DNA of 64,000 bases, from assembly GCA_029379225.1 (NCBI GenBank), contig JAQYWR010000017.1, forward strand, positions 1 to 64,000, read 5' to 3'. The notes beneath the pieces were generated by a model. The model saw nothing but the letters and a program-made list of their open reading frames with translations. It ran no database searches and was not told the DNA's origin. The DNA is from Nostoc sp. S4. Lineage in GTDB: Bacteria > Cyanobacteriota > Cyanobacteriia > Cyanobacteriales > Nostocaceae. This document shows, piece by piece, positions 27,765-36,300 of this stretch; the first letter of the stretch is position 1, and every line of letters begins with the position of its first letter. Both the position numbers and the translations under genes were made by a program.

Positions 27765-28033
27765 TTGGGCAAAACAATTCATAATTCGTAATTCATCATT
27801 CAAATAAATAAATGGGATAATGATATAGGAAATTAAAATTTAGTGGTCTTCACTCAGTGGAGAGTACGGAAGCTTATACTGGTTGCAATTATGAATTATA
27901 CCAAATTGAAATTGGATGTCTTTTTTGAAAACCAGGGTAAAGTGTCAAAAATCGCCTGTTTCATACCATTTAAAGTGTATTTAAATTACGAATGACGAAT
28001 TATTATTATGAGTTATTTTGATATCAAAATGCA

Positions 28034-28699
28034 TTAACGTCGTTTAACTGCTAAGGTTAGTCCATCAGCGATGGGAACAAGAGAAAGTGTTACGCGTTCG
28101 TCATCGTGTAACTTTTCGTTTAATGCCCGAATTGCTTGGGTACTTTCATCTTGAAATTGTGGGTCAGCAACGTGTCCTGACCAGAGAACATTATCGATCG
28201 CAATCAATCCACCCGGACGTACTAATTGCAGCGATCGCTCATAATATCCATCATAATTTTCTTTATCGGCATCAATAAAAGCAAAATCAAATGTCTCGGC
28301 TTGCCCAGTTGCCAACAGTCGATCTAAAGTTTCTAAGGCTGGTGCTAAGTGCAGCTCGATTTTATTGGCAACCCCGGCTTCTTGCCAATACCGTCGGGCG
28401 ATGGCAGTAAATTCTTCACTGACATCACAAGCGATAATTTTACCATCATCTGGTAACGACAAAGCTACAGAAAGTGAGCTATAACCCGTAAATACTCCTA
28501 TTTCTAAGATTTTTTTCGCACCAATCAGCTGCACCAAAAGTCTCATAAACTGTCCTTGTTCTGGTGAAATCTGCATTCCACCTCTGGGATGACTGGCGGT
28601 TTCTTGGCGCAACTTCCCAAGAATCTCTGGCTCACGTAGGGAAACGGATAAAAGATAATTATAGAGTTGGTTATCAAGACCTATAGACTGTTTTGGCAT
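28034..28699 (-). CDS. SAM-dependent O-methyltransferase
   Basis: 221 residues, class I methyltransferase of the caffeoyl-CoA/catechol O-methyltransferase type. Motif I is ILEIGVFTGYSSL (about 65-77); the metal and catechol site region is FAFIDADKENYDGYY (about 133-147), then IAIDNVLWSGHV. A cation-dependent small-molecule O-methylation is expected; substrate unknown. It diverges from the lipoprotein gene at 28766 with under 70 bases between. The 270 bases beyond its stop (27765-28033) are AT-rich with no recognised feature. Confidence 0.92.
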   Translation of the reverse strand: MPKQSIGLDNQLYNYLLSVSLREPEILGKLRQETASHPRGGMQISPEQGQFMRLLVQLIGAKKILEIGVFTGYSSLSVALSLPDDGKIIACDVSEEFTAIARRYWQEAGVANKIELHLAPALETLDRLLATGQAETFDFAFIDADKENYDGYYERSLQLVRPGGLIAIDNVLWSGHVADPQFQDESTQAIRALNEKLHDDERVTLSLVPIADGLTLAVKRR

Positions 28700-28765
28700 G
28701 GAAGATGAGAAAATTTCAAGAATCTACAGTTATACTATCGCTCAAAAGTGGAATCTCAGAAAAAA

Positions 28766-29173
28766 ATGGTGCGGTTAGTTTTGACAGCAATATTGCTAGT
28801 ACTAGTGACAGGTTGTGGCACTATTGGACTGTTACCGACTAGCTCCTTAGTGCAAAAAGCGATCGCACTTGAGCTAGAACAAACTCAACAAAAGCTTAGC
28901 CAGCAGTTAGATCTAGATTTTCAAGGCTTTGAAATCAAGCGCCTATCAATTACTCAAGAACAACCCCTAACTATTGAGAATTTACCAGCTTTCCGCGTCC
29001 GAGGAACCTACGACTTGATTATCAAGTTACCAAAACGACGCTTGACGCAACCGCAAAAACCCTTTCAAGTTTACCTGCAAATTCAGCAAGAAGGCAAAAC
29101 TTGGCGGTTACTGCTTCCAGACAAGGGTAGTAAAAATACTCAACTAATTTGGCGTAGTTATCTCATCCAATAA
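28766..29173 (+). CDS. Small lipoprotein, unknown function
   Basis: 135 residues from ATG 28766 (a GTG six codons upstream is in frame). N-terminal MVRLVLTAILLVLVTGC is a lipoprotein signal with lipobox VTGC. The mature part is a mixed helix/strand domain (LELEQTQQKLSQQLDLDFQG...FRVRGTYDLIIKLP...GKTWRLLLPD) without a family I can name. Probably anchored in a membrane facing the periplasm. Confidence 0.75.
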   Translation: MVRLVLTAILLVLVTGCGTIGLLPTSSLVQKAIALELEQTQQKLSQQLDLDFQGFEIKRLSITQEQPLTIENLPAFRVRGTYDLIIKLPKRRLTQPQKPFQVYLQIQQEGKTWRLLLPDKGSKNTQLIWRSYLIQ

Positions 29174-29270
29174 CTGATATGTGCAGCTAGAAAAACCATC
29201 ACACTTATTTCAGTATAACTGCCGAGATAAGTCAGGATCGAAATGATGGTTTCATTAAAGACAATACAAA

Positions 29271-30044
29271 ATGTATATTAATTTTTTCATCAGTTCGATT
29301 ATTGGAATTGTGTTGACAGTATTAGTAGCTTTTGGACTTCTGCAATGGCTGCACATACCTGCTGGTAACTTTCTCGACTGGGTGATTGGTGGTGCTAGTT
29401 TTTGGTGGCTATTGGTAATTGTTACCGTACCGTGGAATGTGCATTTTCAAGCTAAAGAAGTTTTAGCGGAAGCAGCACAATCAACTGAAAAAGGAATTCC
29501 AGTTGATGAGAAACAAGTGAAGTATGTCACAGTTTTGGCAAAGCGATCGCTCTGGGTTGCCATTGCTTTACACTTACTCTCAGCTATTGGTCTTTATACT
29601 CTTGCTGTCACTGGTATTAGTACAGTAGGATATGTCAGTTCTGGTGCAGCTTTGTTATTAACAATTCTGCGTCCAGCGATTCGGGCTTACGAGTATTTAT
29701 ATGCACGTTTAGCAATGATTCGCCAAGAATGGAAGTATCCCCGTGAAGATATTGTTGAATTGCGCGATCGCTTTGCCAATTTAGAACAAAAAGTTCAATC
29801 TTTAGAGGAGCAACTTAATCCAGAACAACCCTATTCTTTGCCAGTAACTCAAGAACGTTTTGCCGAAGAAACTCGTAGAGATTTAGCCCGAATTGCTGCT
29901 AATTTAGAAGAATTACGAGCAATAAATCATACAGAACATGAGCGTTTAGGGAGAGAAGCCAGAAATGCGATCGCCCAACTTTCTACCGACGGACAATTTC
30001 TCGACCATGTGCGTGAAATTATTCGATTTTTCAAATCAGCCTGA
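29271..30044 (+). CDS. Membrane protein with C-terminal coiled coil
   Basis: 257 residues. Membrane segments at about 4-26, 40-58, and two at about 88-130. The C-terminal half (about 155-255) is soluble and helical with heptad features (LRDRFANLEQKVQSLEEQLN; LARIAANLEELRAINHTEHE). No family recognised. It follows the lipoprotein by about 100 bases on the same strand. Confidence 0.75.
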   Translation: MYINFFISSIIGIVLTVLVAFGLLQWLHIPAGNFLDWVIGGASFWWLLVIVTVPWNVHFQAKEVLAEAAQSTEKGIPVDEKQVKYVTVLAKRSLWVAIALHLLSAIGLYTLAVTGISTVGYVSSGAALLLTILRPAIRAYEYLYARLAMIRQEWKYPREDIVELRDRFANLEQKVQSLEEQLNPEQPYSLPVTQERFAEETRRDLARIAANLEELRAINHTEHERLGREARNAIAQLSTDGQFLDHVREIIRFFKSA

Positions 30045-30081
30045 ATTGTAGCTATATTCAGCTAGTTTTCTGATTTTCTAT

Positions 30082-30969
30082 TTAATAAGATTGCAATAAA
30101 TGTTCCCCATTAAAATGAATTAGATGAGTTGCATCTTCAGCAACCCAAACATCTGTTTCCCAAGCAATCTCTGCCAGATATTCTACCATTGCCTTGCGAC
30201 TAAGAAATGTTGTTACCATAACTAAAGGGATTTTGACACCTCTAAATAGGGATTTTAAATCCTTCTTTCGCTTAGGATTAATTGGGCCGTGTGACGTTAC
30301 AGCTTCAATTAGCACTAACCAGTTATTTGTTGTTAAGTGGATAATTACATCTGGCATTTTGCCGTGGGAATCGATGGTAACGCCTAAATCTACCAATGCT
30401 GCTTCATCGAAGTGGGCGAACTTTTCATCGGTATCACCAACATAAATCAGCTTTCCACCAGGGGTAAAACGGGGAGCAAAATCGTTAATAATTTTCTCGA
30501 TTAAAATATTTTGCCCACCTGGTGACAAAGTTTTAATTTCTCCTGCAATCATTACCGGAATACGGGACATTTCCCGCTCTTGGGCATACTGTTTTTTTAG
30601 AGTTTTAATCGAAGCAAGGTAAGTGCGGATGCTTTTTTCCCATTCTTCAGTACCGTAGGTTCGTAATAGTTCAAGCGCACTTTCTTCAATTTGATACACA
30701 GTTTTTGGACTATTAATCGGACGGCTCGGCTCGTCTGGATTAGCAACTATTAAAGCAGCATCTAAAAATTGATGTACTGTCTGACGGCGAACTGTTTCTC
30801 GTGTATTGGGCTTATAAGTTTTACCATAATGCTGAGCCATAAAGTCCATCATTGGCGTAATTCCCATCAAAGGAGAAGCCGCTAAATTCCAAGAGTCTGT
30901 TGGCTTCAAGTCAAGCAATGCCAGAAGAGTTATTGTTAGACTTTTGCTGTTGTTTTGTAGCTCGAACAA
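30082..30969 (-). CDS. BsuBI/PstI-type restriction endonuclease
   Basis: 295 codons from an unconvincing TTG. The body matches the BsuBI/PstI family: LTITLLALLDLKPTDSW, PNTRETVRRQTVHQFLDAAL, LSPGGQNILIEKII, RFTPGGKLIYVGDTDEK and a PD-(D/E)xK-like core, KMPDVII then LIEAVTSHG. Family members cut CTGCAG. The normal N-terminal 20 or so residues are missing and the front of the frame lies inside the 3' end of the methylase gene in another frame. The core residues are intact, so activity cannot be excluded, but the start looks damaged. Confidence 0.8.
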   Translation of the reverse strand: MFELQNNSKSLTITLLALLDLKPTDSWNLAASPLMGITPMMDFMAQHYGKTYKPNTRETVRRQTVHQFLDAALIVANPDEPSRPINSPKTVYQIEESALELLRTYGTEEWEKSIRTYLASIKTLKKQYAQEREMSRIPVMIAGEIKTLSPGGQNILIEKIINDFAPRFTPGGKLIYVGDTDEKFAHFDEAALVDLGVTIDSHGKMPDVIIHLTTNNWLVLIEAVTSHGPINPKRKKDLKSLFRGVKIPLVMVTTFLSRKAMVEYLAEIAWETDVWVAEDATHLIHFNGEHLLQSY

Positions 30970-31786
30970 TCACAGTTTCTTGTAAAACATCATCGTCACT
31001 AAATGTTTCTTCCCGCGACTCAAAAAGATGTATTTGCTGCAAAGCCATCATTTGCAAAAACATCTTCCGAAAGTCACGGAAATAAGGGCCATTGCAAAAA
31101 CTACGCGGGATAATCGCTACAAACTCCCCTTTTGGTTTTAGTAGTTGTGCTGTAGCAGCCATAAAACCAGTATAAAGATTGCTAGTTTCTAACCCGATGG
31201 AACGTAGCAATTTGCAAACCTGAGAATGAGCATTGATTTTTAAATAAGGTGGATTGAGGATAGCATGGGTAAATTCTCCTGGGTTTGTACTATTTAATAA
31301 ACCAATTTCAAGCTGCTTCACCGTATCTTCGATAAAATCAGTTTCACGAATTTCGTAATTAAAAGAAATATTTAGACGTTGACATTCCTTTTCACATAGC
31401 TTTAGAGTTTGATGCAAATATCTAATTAGAAAAGGGTCAATTTCATAGTCTACAACACGCAAAGTTGAAATGTGTTCTTGATGCTGGCATACTTTGGTCA
31501 CAAAAGCAGCTAGTAATGAACCGATTCCTGCTCCAGCATCCAGCAAGGAAATTTCAGGCAAATCCAGCCTATCAAACATCCCAGCCATCAATTCTGCTAC
31601 CGAAGCGGGGGTAAGAAACTGACCCATTGACCCTTTTTTGTCTTGTGTTAGCTTCAAACTTGCTACAGACCGAAGAAGATCCACTTCTGCAAGCAAGCTC
31701 TGACTTGATATTTCTGCTAAGGTGCTAAACCCTAAGCTACTGATATCATTTGCTATTAATACTCTATTTTTTGATGGGATACTCAC
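30911..31786 (-). CDS. Adenine DNA methylase of the BsuBI/PstI type, C-terminally truncated
   Basis: 291 residues from GTG 31786; the frame also extends 46 codons upstream to a TTG, but that part is hydrophobic and unlike the family. SAM motif I LLDAGAGIGSLLAAF and catalytic motif IV NPPYLKI are present, then IPRSFCNGPYFRDFRKMF and FSDDDVLQETVIVRATK. Family members are about 500 residues; this one stops right after the last motif, where the target-recognition domain should start, and runs instead into the front of the endonuclease gene in another frame. Specific methylation is therefore doubtful. Confidence 0.75.
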   Translation of the reverse strand: MSIPSKNRVLIANDISSLGFSTLAEISSQSLLAEVDLLRSVASLKLTQDKKGSMGQFLTPASVAELMAGMFDRLDLPEISLLDAGAGIGSLLAAFVTKVCQHQEHISTLRVVDYEIDPFLIRYLHQTLKLCEKECQRLNISFNYEIRETDFIEDTVKQLEIGLLNSTNPGEFTHAILNPPYLKINAHSQVCKLLRSIGLETSNLYTGFMAATAQLLKPKGEFVAIIPRSFCNGPYFRDFRKMFLQMMALQQIHLFESREETFSDDDVLQETVIVRATKQQQKSNNNSSGIA

Positions 31787-32137
31787 GGTATAGCTAAAAA
31801 AATTGTTTGTTTTAAAAATAAGCGTTTTTATTAAGAATGTACTCCCATGTACCACGAAAAATGCTGTAATTCCTAATATTATAAAAAATGATTGTTTAAA
31901 ACTATTAATGGTTTGAAAGAACAACGATAACTAGAACACTAAGAGCAGCAGTTCGCTGTTAAAAATCAGGTGGTGTGCTGAAGAAGGGTATTATTAAGGC
32001 AAGAAGCCCTACAGGCTAGGAAGGAGGCAAGATAGATTAGGGTTAAAACCCAGCAGGCTATAGAGAAAGCTCAACGGGCTAAGGAGAACCTAAATTTACA
32101 CAGTTTGTAGTTAGCAAGTCGCCGCATCGTAGCAAGT

Positions 32138-33259
32138 ATGCATATACAACAACCCAATAATAAATCAAAGATTGCGATTGTAGCTCTAGCCGCCTCGGCT
32201 GGAGGAGTTACGGCGATTAGCAAGGTTCTCTCAGAATTGCCTGCCGATTTTCCCGCTCCGATTCTCTGCCTACAGCACCTCAGTCCTTCTGAAACTAACG
32301 TTTTAGCACAAGTGTTACAGTTAAAAACGGATCTTACGGTACGCTGGGCATATCATGGGGAACAACTCATGGCAGGGGTCGTGTATGTATGTCCACCTGG
32401 GCATTACTTTGTTGTTCATGCCAACGATACAATCTCTTTGACACCGCAAGCAACAAAACAAGGGTGGTTGCACGCAGTAAATCACTTTTTTGAGTCCGTG
32501 GCTGCGAGTTATGCCGACCGCGCCGTAGTCATTGTGATGACTGGCACAGGCACAGGCGGCGCAGAGGGTGTGCGTGCTGTGTCTCAACAGCATGGCGTTG
32601 TACTCGTCGAGGATAAAGCCAGCGCTGTCGCTTATGGAATGCCGGAGGCTGCGATAGCGACTGGTTGCGTAGACCGAGTTCTGCCTCGTAAAGCGATCGC
32701 TCCCTTGTTGGTCAGTTTGGTATGTGAGGGACATCCTTTATCGCAAGTGCAAACTAGCAACACAACAACATCATCCCTGAGTACAAGAGCGGCGATATCG
32801 CCCATGCTTCTGGACGCATTAGAGAACGTACTTGATCGGGCGCTCGTTATACACCGAACGGACATGGGCAATATTCAGTTGTTTGACATACAGACAAGCT
32901 CGCTGTTCATCGCCACCCAATGCGGCTTCAGGTCAGACTTTCTTAATCACTTTCGCACAGTTGGCATCAATGACAATTCAGCCTGCGCCAGGGCTATACG
33001 TGCCGGAGAGTCCGTAATCATCGAAGATGTAGAGGTCGATCCCCTATACATGCCTTACCGAGCGATCGCAGCAGCAGCTGGATATCGCGCAGTCCAATCC
33101 ACGCCGCTAACCAGTCGCAGAGGTATGATACTCGGCTTATTGTCCACTCATTTTTGTCAGCCTCGCCAACTTTTACCGTGGGAGATGAACCTCCTCAAGA
33201 TACACGCTCGTCATGCTGCCAATCTGATCGAAGTGTTTCAAACTGACAATGTTCTATAG
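32138..33259 (+). CDS. CheB-like methylesterase domain fused to GAF, catalytic Asp missing
   Basis: 373 residues. CheB catalytic domain about 10-195: nucleophile Ser20 in AASAGGV and His47 in LQHLSP. The third triad residue, the Asp of the usual TGMGxDG loop, is Gly140 here (MTGTGTGGAEG). About 215-370 is a GAF domain (LDRALVIHRTDMGNIQLFD, later SRRGMILGLLSTH). There is no receiver domain. The chemotaxis partners CheR and a receptor are absent; the nearest genes are hybrid kinases. It may be a sensor that kept the fold rather than an enzyme. Confidence 0.85.
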   Translation: MHIQQPNNKSKIAIVALAASAGGVTAISKVLSELPADFPAPILCLQHLSPSETNVLAQVLQLKTDLTVRWAYHGEQLMAGVVYVCPPGHYFVVHANDTISLTPQATKQGWLHAVNHFFESVAASYADRAVVIVMTGTGTGGAEGVRAVSQQHGVVLVEDKASAVAYGMPEAAIATGCVDRVLPRKAIAPLLVSLVCEGHPLSQVQTSNTTTSSLSTRAAISPMLLDALENVLDRALVIHRTDMGNIQLFDIQTSSLFIATQCGFRSDFLNHFRTVGINDNSACARAIRAGESVIIEDVEVDPLYMPYRAIAAAAGYRAVQSTPLTSRRGMILGLLSTHFCQPRQLLPWEMNLLKIHARHAANLIEVFQTDNVL

Positions 33260-33314
33260 TAGGAGGCACACTTCGGCTACGCTCAGTAAAAAATATCCCC
33301 CTGCTCACATTCAA

Positions 33315-33349
33315 CAGTCATCAGTCATCAGTCATCAGTCATCAGTCAG
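33315..33349. repeat. CAGTCAT heptamer repeats
   Basis: Four perfect CAGTCAT units and a fifth variant (CAGTCAG), between the convergent CheB-like and kinase genes. A related tract is found before dnaG near 46930. Confidence 0.85.
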
Positions 33350-33385
33350 CAACTTCAAGTGGTTGTTTTTATTTCTTGGAGTTAC

Positions 33386-36300
33386 CTAATTAGAAATTAT
33401 TAAGGGTAGCTTGACAATAAAGGTTGCACCCTGCCCGACTCCTGGACTTTGGGCGTGGATAGTACCATCGTGGAGTTCTACGAGGTTACGTGCGATCGCC
33501 AGTCCTAACCCTAGTCCTTTTTTTGTGCCTTTTGCTTGACGAAATGCGTCAAAAACGTATGGCATAAACTCAGCATCTATGCCGCAGCCAGTGTCAGTTA
33601 ATACGATTTGGGCTTGAGCTTTAACAGCAGCAAGACAAATCTCAATCCTCCCTCCATTAGGAGTAAATTTAACAGCATTAGTAAGTAAATTCAAGACAAT
33701 TTGTTGTAAACGGTCTGGATCGCCTTGAACTATCCTTGGTAATGAGTCAAGTGTAGAACTAAAGCAAATTTCTTTAGCTTCTAAAGAGTGACGCACTGTG
33801 GCGATCGCAACTTCAATCACTTCTTGCAGTTCAACTGGTTGAAGATTCAGGTTAATTTTACCCGCACTGATGCGCGAGATATCGAGCAAATCTTGAACGA
33901 GTTTGGCTTGGAGAGTAGCATTACGTTCTATCGTTTCCAGGGATTTCGTCAACATGGCTTGACTAGGCTGGCTGCTACGGAGTAAGCGCGTCCAACCAAG
34001 AATAGCAACTAAGGGGGTATTCAGTTCGTGAGAAACTTCTGCTAAAAACTTATCCTTCATCCGGTTAATTGTTTTCTCCTGGTGGAGTGCTTGGGAGCGC
34101 AACTGTGCCATTTGGAGATGGGCTAAAACACGGGTAACAAGTTCAGTAGCAGAGAAGGGTTTAATTAAGTAATCGTCAGCCCCAGCTTGAAGCCCTTCAA
34201 TTACAGACTCTTCTCCTGCACGGGCAGACAGCAGGATGATGGGTATTTCTTTCGTACGTGCGTCAGCACGCAATGCTTTCAATAACTCAAAGCCATCCAT
34301 CTGTGGCATCATCACATCAGAAAGAACCAGAGAAGGCACTCGTTCAATAACAATTGCCAGTGCAGCTGCCCCATCCGCAACGGCTTCAACTTCAACATCG
34401 TGTTCGCTTAATATCCGCTTGAGGTAATCGCGCATATCGGCGTTGTCATCGACAATCAGGACATAGGTTGAGGAAGGTGGGGAAGAAGTTTTAGTTTCTG
34501 AGTTCGCTGAAATAGTTTCTGAGTTCGCCGAAATGGTTTCTGAGTTCGGCGAAATAGTTTTTGAGTTAGCTGAAATGGTTTCTGAGTTCGCCGAAATGGT
34601 TTCTGAGTTCGCTTCCCCTGCTTCCTCTGCTTCTCTTCTCCCCTCGCTCTCTTGGGGCAACCAGCGCTCTGCCTCCTGAACATAAGGGGCTGCACCTAAT
34701 GCCGTTGATTTCAGAGTGCGTGTTGCTGTGATACGATCGCCTACGATTCGATGTAGGCGATCGCTTGGCAAGTGTGCTGTGCCTAATGGAATTGTGACAG
34801 TAAAGCAGCTTCCCACTCCCACGGTGCTGCTTACATCTACAGTTCCGCCATGCAGTTGAATTAACTCCTGCACCAAAGCTAGACCAATGCCTGACCCTTC
34901 ATGAGTTCTGGCTTTTGTCCCGCGCACTTGGTAAAATCGCTTCATTAGATGGGGCAGTTCTGACGGCTCAATCCCGGTACCTGTATCTTCTACCTGTAAC
35001 GTCACATGATGGTCATCAGTAAGATGCAGCCTGACAATGATTTCGCCTTCTAGGGTGAACTTAAAGGCGTTGGAGAGCAAGTTAAGCACAATTTTCTCCC
35101 ACATTTGGCGGTCTACGTATACAGGCTCGGCTAAAGGTGGGCAATCGACCACTAGCCGCAAAGAAGCCCGTTCAATAGCGGAACGAAATACACTGGCTAA
35201 CTCAGTTGTAAACAGTGCTAAGTCGGTCGGTTCATAGACTGCTTCCATGCGTCCGGCTTCGATGCGGGAAAAGTCGAGCAGGGTATTAACCAGTTTCAGC
35301 AAACGCGAGCTATTGCGGTGAACGAGTTCTAGCCGTTCTCGGTGAATTGGGTCGAGGGGATAGGTGCGATCGCTCAGTGCATCCTGCAAAGGAGCCAGTA
35401 TCAACGTTAGCGGTGTACGGAATTCGTGGCTGATGTTGCTGAAGAAGAGGGTTTTGGCGCGATCGAGTTCTGCCAGCGATTCAGCGCGTTGACGTTCTTC
35501 TTCACGAGCGGCTTGTTCTCGAATCAGCCGAATCCGATTCTCCTCTGCCTGTTTGCGATCGTTGATGACGCTGAAAACAACGGCAACCTGTCGGTCTTCG
35601 GGTTCTCCAACGGGGAATGCATAAATGTCAAACCAGCGCTGCAACTCTCTGGCATAGTTCTCAAGGCGAACAGATTGACCGCTCAAAGCAACATTACCAT
35701 AAATTTCAAACCAATACTCATCGTGGTTTGGAGCCAGTTCGCGCATCCGTTTACCAAGCGCGTCTGTCAGTCCTGTTTGTCGCTCAAAGGAGGGACTAAT
35801 TTCCAAAAAGCGATAGTCAATCGGTTTCTCGTTTTGATCAAAAATCACCTCAATAACGCAAAAGCTATCGTTGATTGACTCAAACAGCGATCGATATTTC
35901 GCTTCCGATTCGCGCAAGGCTTCTTGAGAACGTCGGCGCTCCGTCACGTCACTGAAGATGAGAACGAATTGATTCCCTTGCGCCTGCGGCGGCTTGAAGA
36001 CGTAGAACTCATACCAGATCCCATCCGGCGCCGCATATTCCTCGCGGCGCTGGGGCTGGCCTGTGCGCGCCGTCTCACCGAAAACATCGCGCCAATACTG
36101 TTCATAGGGTGCCAGTTCGCTCATGCGGCGACCCTTGGCTGAGTGTCCAATCATACGCACCGCAGCCGGATTCTCGTCGAGGTAGAAGATATCCACGCAG
36201 CGCCCCTCTGCGTTGAAGATCGCCTCCGCAAAGTAAAAGCCCTCGTCAATAGACTCAAAGAGCGTGCGATATTTCTCCTCGCTTTCGCGTAAGGCGTTCT

